Shown here piece by piece: positions 26,939 through 36,520 of a stretch of 64,000 nucleotides of DNA (its first letter is position 1; the number at the start of each line of letters is the position of its first letter). The DNA is taken from assembly GCA_027592755.1 (NCBI GenBank), contig JAQCLE010000001.1:53835-117834 (forward strand), in the 5' to 3' direction. A program made the position numbers and the translations under genes. Origin of the DNA: Bacteroidota bacterium (GTDB lineage Bacteria; Bacteroidota; Bacteroidia; Cytophagales; Cyclobacteriaceae). The notes under the pieces were generated by a model. The model saw only the letters and a list, made by a program, of their open reading frames with translations. It did not search any database and was not told the DNA's origin.

Positions 26939-28231
26939 ATGGTAAAATGGAAATCATGCGTGAAACATGAAACTCAGGTTAATTTTATACTCTATCAGTT
27001 ATCAGTTATTCTATTGACCCTCCTATTATCATGTAAGCCTGGCGATGGACCTAAGGAGTCTGGCACTATCCCAGAACCATATGCTGATGGTAGTTTTGGA
27101 TATGATTATGAGTTCCTGAAAAAATATACTGATATTATTCTATTGGAATCGGGTAATGGAAGAGTGGCTGTATCACCTGCTCTGCAGGGCCGCGTGATGA
27201 CCAGTGCAGCAGACGGTATGATGGGTACAAGTTACGGATGGATTAATCGGGCACATTTTGAATCCGGAGATACACTGGATCACATCAATGTATATGGTGG
27301 TGAAGAACGTTTCTGGTTAGGTCCTGAAGGAGGTCAGTACTCAATTTTTTTCAAGGAAGGGGTAGATTTTACATTTGAAAACTGGTCCACTCCAAGATTG
27401 ATAGATTTGGAGCCATTTGACGTTAGACAACAAACCGGTCAGGAGGTATCGTTTACGAAAACAGCTAGATTAACCAACTATTCCGGATTCACTTTTGATT
27501 TTGAGATAAGTCGATCGGTGACCATTCTTTCGGGACAGGAGATTGGGGTGACTCTGAATATCGAGATCCCGGAAGGGATCAATGCTGTAGGTTATAAAAC
27601 TGCCAATCAACTAAAAAACGTAGGATCACAGGCATGGGATAGGGAAAAAGGTTTATTATCCATTTGGCTTTTAGGGATGATGAGACATTCACCTACAACT
27701 ACGGTGATAATCCCCTACATCCAAGGAGAGGAATCTCAACTAGGTGTGGTGGTTAACGACGATTACTTTGGCAAGGTACCGGAAGATCGTTTGGTGACTA
27801 GTGAAAAGGCAATATTCTTTAAGGCTGATGGTCAGCAGCGTGGTAAAATAGGGTTGTCCCCTGACCGAGCGCAGAACGTTTTGGGCAGTTACGATCCGGC
27901 AAGTAAAGCCCTTACAATCGTGAAATACAATAAACCTGATGGTGAGGCAGAATATGTGAATTCTAAGTGGGAATTACAGGATTACCCTTATAATGGTGAC
28001 GTGATAAATGCTTATAATGATGGTCCTGCTGAGCCGGGAGCAAAACCCATGGGGCCCTTTTATGAGATGGAAAGTTCGTCACCAGCTGCCGCTTTGTCCC
28101 CTCAAGAGTCTATTGAGCATATACAATATACATTCCATTTTGAAGGAGTCGAAGCCAAATTGGACTTGATTGCCCAGTCTGTTTTTAATGTTTCATTGGT
28201 GGAGATTAAATCTGCTTTTAATCCTCAATAA
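26939..28231 (+). CDS. Mutarotase-fold-like lipoprotein of unknown function (DUF6786-like)
   Basis: The product has 430 residues with a lipoprotein signal (LLTLLLSC, Cys32). The mature protein is rich in beta strands. ESGNGRVAVSPALQGRVMTSAADG and YGWINRAHFESG near the start, GGEERFWLGPEGGQYSI, and a C-terminal IEHIQYTFHFEG recall galactose-mutarotase/aldose-epimerase-like beta-sandwiches. I believe this is the DUF6786 type, but no function is known to me. The stop and the start of the next gene share a base (TAATG), so it is translationally coupled to the large unrecognised lipoprotein and probably acts on the same sugar. Confidence 0.72.
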   Translation: MVKWKSCVKHETQVNFILYQLSVILLTLLLSCKPGDGPKESGTIPEPYADGSFGYDYEFLKKYTDIILLESGNGRVAVSPALQGRVMTSAADGMMGTSYGWINRAHFESGDTLDHINVYGGEERFWLGPEGGQYSIFFKEGVDFTFENWSTPRLIDLEPFDVRQQTGQEVSFTKTARLTNYSGFTFDFEISRSVTILSGQEIGVTLNIEIPEGINAVGYKTANQLKNVGSQAWDREKGLLSIWLLGMMRHSPTTTVIIPYIQGEESQLGVVVNDDYFGKVPEDRLVTSEKAIFFKADGQQRGKIGLSPDRAQNVLGSYDPASKALTIVKYNKPDGEAEYVNSKWELQDYPYNGDVINAYNDGPAEPGAKPMGPFYEMESSSPAAALSPQESIEHIQYTFHFEGVEAKLDLIAQSVFNVSLVEIKSAFNPQ

Positions 28232-30927
28232 TGAAGGTTGGAGCCAAAATACCCAAGTCACTATTTGGAATATTAATACTATTCAGTGCTTGTCAGTCAA
28301 GTATTCAGGAGTCAGCTCTTTACGGTACCGAAGACGATAACTGGCTCGAAATCGGGAATGCTCAAATCAGGGCCATTTTCAGTAAGAATAATGGAGGAAT
28401 TGAGCAGGTATTTTATGCTAAAAAAGAGAATGAATGGGTAGAGGTGGTTGCATCTCTTATTCCACCTCAAATTTTCCCGGAAGAAGCGGTCCAACTTTTC
28501 AATGCCGGTTTGGATCATCAACATCGTTTTTTAGCTAATTCTCATGTAAGTGATTTTAACCTTGAAAGAGGTGAAGATGTTTTGACAGTTACCCTAACAG
28601 GTAAATCAGGCGAAGTTCCAATTACACAAAGCATATCATTGAAACCTGATGATGACTACTTCCATTTTGATGTTTCACTTACACTGATAGGCGATCCACC
28701 CCAATTAGATTATGCACTGTCTACGTTCACCTTCAACCTTGATCATGCACCAACATTTGTACATACACCCGGGCTAAAATTTGATAATGAAGACTCCAAA
28801 CAGAATAGGTTTGAACTCCTCCCTGGCAAAGACCAGGTAATTGGAGATCGTGCTTTTCATGCCCCGGCAGTCATTTTACAAGAGAAGGGCCTTTTTTCAG
28901 CGCTTGTCCCTGATCTGAATGCCATCAATGAACATAGAATAATCTCACCCAATGCCCGGAGAAATATTGATATCGGAACCAATATTTTCTCAGTCACTGT
29001 TGAGGATGACAAATTCACTATGCCCACCGGGTTGGATCTGAATGTATTGACCGGGCTGACAGAAAAACCTGTTATGACATTTGGTTACATGGACAACATT
29101 ATTGCCCACCATATAAGGTATCAAAGAGTAAATGACACAAGCATGGTCAGGATTTTGGATAGTAATAAAGTCCGGTACGAGTTCGATCTCTTTGTTGGGG
29201 CTGATATTACAGAAGGCAAGGGTTTTCAAAGGATTACTAAACACCAATGGAAACAATATGGAAAACCGGTATTTAATAATCGACCGCACCTGGCAATGCC
29301 ATTTAACGAATACTTCAGGATCATTGACTCCATCACCTTCAACCCGATTTCCTATGATGACATTGATATCGATCTACCATTGAATGATTATGCGGACCAC
29401 GGTTCGTGGTTGGAATGGGAAGATGAGGGTCAAAAAATGGGAGGTTATCGTTCTGCCATTACATGGTGGAATGATGTGATGCACAATTCAGCCTTTTGGA
29501 ACAACGCCCGCGATGCTCAGGGCTTCTGGTACTGGGGCAATAAGCTCGACAGACCCGACATGATTGACAAAGGCAGGCGGATTATCAATTGGTGTTTGTC
29601 AGCTCCACGTAATGAGCAAGGGCTGTTTGCATTGCTTTACACTGCCAATGATAAAAAATGGGGACTTAGCTTCACAGACCCGGTAAATGACAAATATGAG
29701 TTCTTCCTGAAGCAAAGTGGCTCCTACGATGTCTCTACCATGAGCAAAACCGCTGCTCATCTGTTGGATTATCATTTACGGTGTGAGAAAGACCAGCGGA
29801 TTGTTGACTACTTGATCCCTTATGGCAATTGGCTATTAACTGCAATTGATGATAGAGGAGCAGTCCCTTCCTATGTCAACGATAAAAACATGGTAGCTTC
29901 TCCCATACTACATTTCAGCGCACAACCTGCGTCAAGTATGTGGTTTTTAGCCGAACTATTCAATGCGACTGGGCAGAACAAGTATTTGGATGGAGCTCAG
30001 AAAATTTCAAAATATCTGGAGAAAGAAGTTCTACCGGAGCAAAAATGGGTTGATATGGAGCAGTTTTTTTCCTGTGGAAAACGACCCTTTGAGTTTACCA
30101 GAGACCGTTGGCAAAATCAGGTAGCCCGGGGTAATCTGGCGCTCTTTTGGGCAATTGAAGGTTATGCGGCGCTGTATAGGGCAACATCGGACGCGGACAT
30201 ATTGCAGTTGGGCGAACAATGCATTGACTATGTGACCTTTACCCAGGCTTGTTGGGAGCCTCATTTTATTTATACCGCCTTCCCCTTTGGAGGATTTACT
30301 GTTGATAATGCCGATAACGCTACCTTTTTAGATGCCCGGCAAGCCGAAATGGTAAGGCCCTTCATTTGGTACGGAAAGACATTGGGCCGTCAGGATTTAC
30401 TGGAGAGAGGAGTAGCCGCAGCCCGTTCATCGGTAGTGCTAATGAACCATCCCCGGCACAAGGCAAACAACATCTATCGACATACTAATATCTATCCCTT
30501 CGGGTTGGGCCCTGAGAATATTGATCACGAAGCGCATCCACAATCCGCTATGAGAACCCATCCCAGTTGGGGTGAAGGTTCAGGTGTATTTACCGGTCTG
30601 GCAGAAGCCGGAAGAGGTTTAGGTGGCCTATATGTCGATTTTGAGAAGAACTTAAATGTAGGAGTAGACGGTTTGCGTGTAGAGTCTACGAAGCTTGAAG
30701 GAAATGATATTCACTTGAAGATTGCAAGCATGTTGGCCATGCTTGATCAACCCTGGAATAAAGATTTTTCAACTGAACTTAAAATAGAGGGTCTAAGCGA
30801 CGGCAGTTATAGAGTCATCTTAAATGGCGCTGATGTAGGCGAAATTTCGATCAAAGGAGACCAAAAACATTGGATTAACATTCAACCAACAGGTGAAATC
30901 AAAATCTTAAAAGAACAGAATTCATGA
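28231..30927 (+). CDS. Large lipoprotein of unknown family, glycosidase- or lyase-like toroid (paralogue A)
   Basis: 898 residues with a lipoprotein signal ending LFSAC (Cys21). Residues about 30-340 look like a beta-sandwich (alternating strands, DYFHFDVSL, FHAPAVILQEKGLFSALVPDLN). Residues about 370-850 are a repeated helical region with aromatic clusters (AFWNNARDAQGFWYWG, PASSMWFLAELFNATG, NLALFWAIEGYAALY) resembling an (alpha/alpha) toroid. Conserved polar patches shared with the paralogue at 33543 are KWVDMEQFFSC, FPFGGFT and GLGPENIDHEAHPQS. I do not recognise a named family. The context (SusCD, sulfatases, fucose catabolism, GH94-like neighbour overlapping by 4 bases) suggests a surface or periplasmic carbohydrate-active enzyme. 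That is inference. Confidence 0.8.
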   Translation: MKVGAKIPKSLFGILILFSACQSSIQESALYGTEDDNWLEIGNAQIRAIFSKNNGGIEQVFYAKKENEWVEVVASLIPPQIFPEEAVQLFNAGLDHQHRFLANSHVSDFNLERGEDVLTVTLTGKSGEVPITQSISLKPDDDYFHFDVSLTLIGDPPQLDYALSTFTFNLDHAPTFVHTPGLKFDNEDSKQNRFELLPGKDQVIGDRAFHAPAVILQEKGLFSALVPDLNAINEHRIISPNARRNIDIGTNIFSVTVEDDKFTMPTGLDLNVLTGLTEKPVMTFGYMDNIIAHHIRYQRVNDTSMVRILDSNKVRYEFDLFVGADITEGKGFQRITKHQWKQYGKPVFNNRPHLAMPFNEYFRIIDSITFNPISYDDIDIDLPLNDYADHGSWLEWEDEGQKMGGYRSAITWWNDVMHNSAFWNNARDAQGFWYWGNKLDRPDMIDKGRRIINWCLSAPRNEQGLFALLYTANDKKWGLSFTDPVNDKYEFFLKQSGSYDVSTMSKTAAHLLDYHLRCEKDQRIVDYLIPYGNWLLTAIDDRGAVPSYVNDKNMVASPILHFSAQPASSMWFLAELFNATGQNKYLDGAQKISKYLEKEVLPEQKWVDMEQFFSCGKRPFEFTRDRWQNQVARGNLALFWAIEGYAALYRATSDADILQLGEQCIDYVTFTQACWEPHFIYTAFPFGGFTVDNADNATFLDARQAEMVRPFIWYGKTLGRQDLLERGVAAARSSVVLMNHPRHKANNIYRHTNIYPFGLGPENIDHEAHPQSAMRTHPSWGEGSGVFTGLAEAGRGLGGLYVDFEKNLNVGVDGLRVESTKLEGNDIHLKIASMLAMLDQPWNKDFSTELKIEGLSDGSYRVILNGADVGEISIKGDQKHWINIQPTGEIKILKEQNS

Positions 30928-33431
30928 GGTACTTCTCATATTATTTGATGTGTAATATGATTTTGATTGGTTTAAGAGCCGATTGTCAATCGACCAAGGA
31001 TTCGATATACTCATTCTCAAAGGATGGCACTGAGTGCTTAGTTCATAGAGATGGGCTGGTAAGACCCTGGCTCAATCGTCTGGGCAATGACGTTTTCTTT
31101 ACCTGGGTTACCCACAATGGCTATATTGAAAGTTTTCTGATCGATCCGGCGATCAATGGATTGGTTAACCCTCAATCAGTATCCGGGCATTTTTATCTAC
31201 GAGATAATTCCTCTGGTGAGATTACACTCATCAATGAATCTGAAGATCGAGACAATTGGCGGGCCACTATCGGGTTGGGCTATAATCGTGTTCAAAAGAA
31301 AGCGCTGGGATTGCAAACTGAGCTGACCTATTTCATCCCAAGAAATGATAATCTACTCATTGTAATAGCAGAGATAAAAAACAATAGCTCTGAACAAAAA
31401 AATATTTCCGTTTTCGGTCAGGTAGAATGGAGTATAGGTGACGCTACTAAAAAAGATGTACATCCCAGTGATGGATTAGGAGGAAGCCAACTTAACCTTT
31501 ATAAGACTGTTTCCATGGATGATAACATCATGTATGCTGAAACCAACAACTGGCGTAGCACGGCCAATGCCATTCCCTGGCCTTACGTTGGTTATTTTAC
31601 TACAAACGAAACAGTCACGTCGTTTGAGACCTCATCGGTAAAATTCTTTGGAAATAAGCAAAATTGGTATAAGCCTGAAGCAGTGATAGAAGGAAAGTGC
31701 ACAAATACTTCGTTTCATAGCTATGATGAATACCCCTTTGGTGTCTTGCAGTCACAAATAAGCTTGAAGCCTACGGAATCAAAAAAAATAGTATACCTGC
31801 TGGGAATGGAAAGAAATAAGGAAACGGCAAAAAAAACAATTGGTAAATATTCGGATGTAGCATATACTGAAGGTCAGCTCCAATCAACTATTGATTATTA
31901 CAGAAATTTTTTGGAAAGCACTATAACCATAAATACTCCAGATAAAGCGAACGACCGAATTATCAATATCTGGTCGCAGTATCATTGGAGGCAGTTCCTG
32001 AAAAAGGATCTGGATACCGATAGTCATGGGTCGGGATTCTGGACATACGGACTTGAGGGGTCTACAATTTGGTTGCAGCCTGAGGTCACGCTAGTAGGAC
32101 TGGATATGAAAATTGTGAAAAAAGGGTTGATCAATATTTTACTTCGAAATCAAATTTCAGACCTGGAAAACACAAATATTTTCATGGGTCCTTCAGCGAT
32201 GCTGGATGAAGATATTGGTGTTCAATGGCCGCCAGAAAAAATAGAACAAGGGCGGGCCGTGCCACATCATCACTGGATTTATGTTTTCTCTATCAATTTA
32301 TATTATTACTTAATTGAAACGGGGGACTTAGACTTTCTCAATGAGCAAGTGCCTTACATTGATGGCTCAACGGGTTCCGTATGGGATCACATAAGAACTG
32401 GCCTGGATGTCTCTTCAAAAGTGATAAATGACCGTGGGCTTGCCATCATACCCAAAGGGGTGGGTGATTGGATGGATGAGTTTACCAAAATTAGTAAGGA
32501 AGGTAGAGCTGAGAGTGTAATGTTAGCGAGTCAGGTAGCATTTATACTAAAGGGTTTTGCAGATATAGCGGACCAAATTGGGGAAGACGCAGATCGCGAT
32601 AAATGGATGAGTACTTATGACAAAATAAGCGTTGGAATTAATGCTCACAGTTGGGATGGCGAGTGGTATGTTCGTGCATTCAGCGATCGATCGGAACCTC
32701 CTCAGGTTGTGGGTAGCAACAAAAATGAAGAGGGTAAAATCTACTTAAACAGTCAATCCTGGCCTATTCTGAGTGGTGTATCTACCCCGGAGAGAACGAA
32801 TAAAGCACTGGATGCTGTCGAAAAATATTTACTTTCCGATTATGGAGCCTTGGTGTTCTGGCCTTCCTATTCAGTGTACGTCGATTATATTGGTACTCAA
32901 TCCATTTATTCTCCAGGATTTAGAAATGGCAATATTTATTTTAGACCAGCAGGATGGGCAATAATGGCGGCAGCCATGAGTGGAAGAGCTGATTTGGCCA
33001 ATGAACTTTATACTAAAACCAGTTTGGCTGAGCGAAGCCGTGATATTGATCGTTATCTCTTAGAGCCCTATGCGTATCCGGAAAATTACATTGGCCCGGA
33101 TCATTCGCGAGCCGGGGAGGGACAATTTCATTGGTGTTTCGGGGAGGGGACGGCGTGGATGTGGTATGCATATGTGACTCACATTTTAGGGGTTAGGGCA
33201 GAATTAAAAGGATTAGTAATAGACCCGATGATTCAGAGCAGTTGGGACGGTTATGAGGTGAAAAAACCATTTAGAAATGCTATCTATCAAATTCAGGTAA
33301 AGAATCCTGAACATGTTTCAAATGGGATAAAATGGATCAAAGTCGATGGCAAACGGATTAAAGGAAATATGATAACTCCTCACAAGGATGGTAAAACTCA
33401 TAATGTAGAAGTAATGATGGGATCTAGATAG
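30924..33431 (+). CDS. GH94-like (cellobiose/chitobiose phosphorylase-type) enzyme with a signal peptide
   Basis: The product is 835 residues. The N-terminal beta-sandwich starts DGLVRPWLNRLGNDVFFTW. The catalytic (alpha/alpha)6 barrel contains GVGDWMDEF, where D518 matches the catalytic Asp of the DWND motif. Next come WDGEWYVRAFSD, NEEGKIYLNSQSWPILSG, and AGWAIMAAAMSGRADLA. These are GH94/GH36-type phosphorylase landmarks. Members reversibly phosphorolyse beta-linked disaccharides. The N-terminus (MRYFSYYLMCNMILIGLRADC) looks like an export signal, which is unusual because phosphorolysis normally takes place in the cytosol. It overlaps the upstream gene by 4 bases (ATGA). Confidence 0.82.
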   Translation: MRYFSYYLMCNMILIGLRADCQSTKDSIYSFSKDGTECLVHRDGLVRPWLNRLGNDVFFTWVTHNGYIESFLIDPAINGLVNPQSVSGHFYLRDNSSGEITLINESEDRDNWRATIGLGYNRVQKKALGLQTELTYFIPRNDNLLIVIAEIKNNSSEQKNISVFGQVEWSIGDATKKDVHPSDGLGGSQLNLYKTVSMDDNIMYAETNNWRSTANAIPWPYVGYFTTNETVTSFETSSVKFFGNKQNWYKPEAVIEGKCTNTSFHSYDEYPFGVLQSQISLKPTESKKIVYLLGMERNKETAKKTIGKYSDVAYTEGQLQSTIDYYRNFLESTITINTPDKANDRIINIWSQYHWRQFLKKDLDTDSHGSGFWTYGLEGSTIWLQPEVTLVGLDMKIVKKGLINILLRNQISDLENTNIFMGPSAMLDEDIGVQWPPEKIEQGRAVPHHHWIYVFSINLYYYLIETGDLDFLNEQVPYIDGSTGSVWDHIRTGLDVSSKVINDRGLAIIPKGVGDWMDEFTKISKEGRAESVMLASQVAFILKGFADIADQIGEDADRDKWMSTYDKISVGINAHSWDGEWYVRAFSDRSEPPQVVGSNKNEEGKIYLNSQSWPILSGVSTPERTNKALDAVEKYLLSDYGALVFWPSYSVYVDYIGTQSIYSPGFRNGNIYFRPAGWAIMAAAMSGRADLANELYTKTSLAERSRDIDRYLLEPYAYPENYIGPDHSRAGEGQFHWCFGEGTAWMWYAYVTHILGVRAELKGLVIDPMIQSSWDGYEVKKPFRNAIYQIQVKNPEHVSNGIKWIKVDGKRIKGNMITPHKDGKTHNVEVMMGSR

Positions 33432-33542
33432 ATGTGGAATTAATGGTAATTGAGTTGAATTCCGATTTACCCAAAAATTGCAAATGAAGATGACCTTGTT
33501 AAGGGTATTGTCCAATTCGAATTATTCAAATAACAAGACAAA

Positions 33543-36314
33543 ATGTTAGTAATGAAAATCCAACCATTATTTGAATCCGGCAATTACGATTTGAGTGCAT
33601 TACTAAAGCCATTGATACATATTATTAGGAATTTAGCCTTATGCATAGGATTGCCCATTACTCTCACTCTTTTTATTTCGGGCTGCCAGATTTCCAAAGA
33701 GCAAGGGAATACTTTGAGGCTAATACAGAATGACATTCAAATAGAATTGGACAACGGACGAATTCGGGTTGTTTTAGAAATTGATTCTTCCGTGATCACG
33801 CAAACTTACTTTGTAGCTTCCGAAGGCAGCTGGAAAGAAGTTGCTTCCTCTTACCCCGGTTCTGAGAAAACCGGTGATAAAATACTGCCTCTATATGACA
33901 AAGGACCTGGTTTTGCAGACGATTACCGCCTAATGGCGAATGACGGGTTTGATTCTGTTAAAGTTCTGGAAGAAAGCAAGGATGTCATCAGACTTCTTTT
34001 GACTGGCACAATTAAGGGAAACATGATTGAGCAAACCGTGGATTTGCAGCCTGATCAGGATTATTTTCATATTGAAATAAAGGCCGATCTCACAAATGAA
34101 GCCAAACTTGAATACCTGCTGTCTTCATTTACCTTTAATTTGTTAGGGGAGCCTGATTACACATTTGTTCCAGGTCTCAAGAGGGCTGACGATGATCTCA
34201 TCGGTGACAGAAAATTTTTTGCCCCCGCAGCAATTGTTGAAAAGGACGGGTTCATGATGGCATTGGTACCTGATCTCAATTTAATCAACGAGAACATTGT
34301 CTATGCCAAAGGTGCCCGGCCCCAGAAACATCTACGGATATTTGCAGTTCCTCTGGATACCAATAGAATCTCTCTTCCAACCGGGCTTAATCTTGATCTG
34401 CACTCTGGTGTTTCGAAATTTCCACTTATTTCATACGGCTTCATTGACTACTGGGTCGAACAGCATGTTTACTGGCGGCACGAGAACGAAGACGGTAAAC
34501 AAGTCCGCGAACTTTCTGATACTAAACTACGCTACGGCTTCGATTTATTCTTAGATTCTGAAGTTGAGAAAAGCCGTGGTTATGCACTTGTTTCATCCTT
34601 TCTATGGAAAAAATATGGAACGAAGTACTTTCAAATGCCAAAGCCGCAGGCCATGCCTTTTTTAGGCTACGCCGAAGTTTGTTACCCTGCTACTTTCGCC
34701 TACCAGGGGTACGATGTGGTAAGTGGTGCCGCCATGGGAGCGCTGCAGCCAAGAACAATTGACATCAGCATAAGCCATCGCAAAGGTCATCCCGAATTGG
34801 AGACATGGCAGCAATGGGAGGAAGAAGGAGTTGCTGTAGGGGGATTAAGGCTTAGTGCACCCCAATGGTATCAGTTTATTTATAATACTTCATGGTGGAA
34901 TAATGTTTGTGATGCAACCGGTATATTTTATTGGGGGCAAAAACAAAATGACTCAACCCTTATCGATAAAGCCAGACGAATAATCAATCTTACATTAGGG
35001 GCACCTCAAAAGGAAGGGATGTTCCCGGCTCTATATGACCTCAACAAAAAATCATGGGCTGGGAGTCTTTGGAATCCTCCTCTGGAAAACTATGATCCTA
35101 ACGAAAGGGCAACATACTTTGATTGGGAAGATGGAGCGTATCAGACTGCATCAGCAAGCGTAACCGCAGGTTATTTGTTGCAGTATCGGAAGACATGTGA
35201 AAATAATCCGGGTATCATACCTTTTGTTCAGCGATATGGCGATTTTTTAATTCAAAATATGCAATCGAACGGTTGTGTCCCCGGCTGGTTCTCCAAAGAA
35301 CTTGAACCATTGCCCAGTTTGAAATGGAATGCAGATGGTGGGGCACATATATGGGTATTGAGTGAGCTGTACAAGGTAACAAACGAGGTAAAATACATTG
35401 AAGCTGCAAAGAAAATTGCGCATTTCATGATTCAAGAAGTAATGCCAAGACAAAAATGGTATGATTTTGAAACATTTTATTCGTGTGCTGTGAAGCCTGA
35501 AACATTCTTTGATGAACGAACAGGACAGTACCCCGCCAATAACATGTCTTTGTCATGGGCTTTAGAAGGCTTTTCTTCACTATATGAGGTAACTAAAAAT
35601 CAAGTCCATTTATCTGCTGCCGAAGCCTGCGCCGATTACTCAATTTTTTACCAGGCGATTTGGGCGCCACATTATATTATCACTGCTTATCCATATGGGG
35701 GCTTTTCATCTCAAAATAGTGACGCAGAATGGTTGGACCAGAGAAGTCATCGTTTTGTGAATGGATTGGTGCGTGTCGGTCTTTTATCCAACAGACAGGA
35801 TTTGATTGAAAGGGGTGTTGCTGCGATGAAATCTTCCTTAACGCTGATTAATCACCCTCTACACATTCAAAATGAAATCTACAAGTATCCAAATTACCCA
35901 CTTGGACTCGGCCCTGAGAATATTGATCATGAAGGATTCCCTCAAATGCCTTTAAGATCAGGACCAAGTTGGTGTGAGGTAGGTGGATTGGCAGGAGCAG
36001 CTCATGCAATGAATCACCTAGGTGGGGCATATATTGACTTTGAGAATAACATAGGAGTTGGTGTTGATGGAGTAGCTGTCGCTGATTATTCAATTAATCA
36101 GCAGGAAATTAAGATTACAATGAAATCCTTACTATCCGGTCTGTCTGTGCCGTTTGACAAGCCATATTTGCTTGAATTACGAATGGTTGGGTTGGAGGAA
36201 CGGACTTACACGTTGATACTCAATGAAGGTCCTGAATTGACCCTTAATAATAGAGAGCTGGAATCTTTGCCTGTAATTGTTTATTCAGACGGGAGGATAA
36301 TTGTAGAAATATAA
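33543..36314 (+). CDS. Large lipoprotein of unknown family (paralogue B of the 28231 protein)
   Basis: A 923-residue protein. A long polar N-region precedes a lipoprotein signal (LPITLTLFISGC). The layout is the same as that of the 28231 protein: a beta-sandwich, then a helical toroid. Matching blocks are DYFHIEIKADL, FFAPAAIVEKDGFMMALVPDLNLINE, KWYDFETFYSC, AWAPHYIITAYPYGGF-like, GLGPENIDHEGFPQ and LGGAYIDFENNIGVGVDGV. Divergence is clear, for example SWCEVGG for SWGEGSG, so the two probably differ in substrate. No family is recognised. It may belong to the operon above, with a 111-base gap after the GH94-like gene. Confidence 0.8.
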   Translation: MLVMKIQPLFESGNYDLSALLKPLIHIIRNLALCIGLPITLTLFISGCQISKEQGNTLRLIQNDIQIELDNGRIRVVLEIDSSVITQTYFVASEGSWKEVASSYPGSEKTGDKILPLYDKGPGFADDYRLMANDGFDSVKVLEESKDVIRLLLTGTIKGNMIEQTVDLQPDQDYFHIEIKADLTNEAKLEYLLSSFTFNLLGEPDYTFVPGLKRADDDLIGDRKFFAPAAIVEKDGFMMALVPDLNLINENIVYAKGARPQKHLRIFAVPLDTNRISLPTGLNLDLHSGVSKFPLISYGFIDYWVEQHVYWRHENEDGKQVRELSDTKLRYGFDLFLDSEVEKSRGYALVSSFLWKKYGTKYFQMPKPQAMPFLGYAEVCYPATFAYQGYDVVSGAAMGALQPRTIDISISHRKGHPELETWQQWEEEGVAVGGLRLSAPQWYQFIYNTSWWNNVCDATGIFYWGQKQNDSTLIDKARRIINLTLGAPQKEGMFPALYDLNKKSWAGSLWNPPLENYDPNERATYFDWEDGAYQTASASVTAGYLLQYRKTCENNPGIIPFVQRYGDFLIQNMQSNGCVPGWFSKELEPLPSLKWNADGGAHIWVLSELYKVTNEVKYIEAAKKIAHFMIQEVMPRQKWYDFETFYSCAVKPETFFDERTGQYPANNMSLSWALEGFSSLYEVTKNQVHLSAAEACADYSIFYQAIWAPHYIITAYPYGGFSSQNSDAEWLDQRSHRFVNGLVRVGLLSNRQDLIERGVAAMKSSLTLINHPLHIQNEIYKYPNYPLGLGPENIDHEGFPQMPLRSGPSWCEVGGLAGAAHAMNHLGGAYIDFENNIGVGVDGVAVADYSINQQEIKITMKSLLSGLSVPFDKPYLLELRMVGLEERTYTLILNEGPELTLNNRELESLPVIVYSDGRIIVEI

Positions 36315-36335
36315 CCTATTGGCTTAGTAATGTGA

Positions 36336-36488
36336 ATTGATTCAAATCATCATTTTTTACATTGCAATACGGTTGAGAATGATTGGACGTCGGATGCAAT
36401 AACATGGGTTAAGGAGGATTTCATAACAAATGACTTAAGCCCCGATTTGAAGAAAAATATCACTGACGGGCATGATCCTATTAAGTAG
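36336..36488 (+). pseudogene. Possible short coding remnant
   Basis: A 50-codon open stretch without a start codon, from just after a TGA to a TAG. It has protein-like composition (NDWTSDAITWVKEDFITNDL). It lies between paralogue B and the first sulfatase gene and might be the tail of a deleted gene. I cannot assign it, and it may be chance. Confidence 0.2.
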
Positions 36489-36520
36489 ACTTGGAAAAGT
36501 TGAACACCAAATTAACAGAT

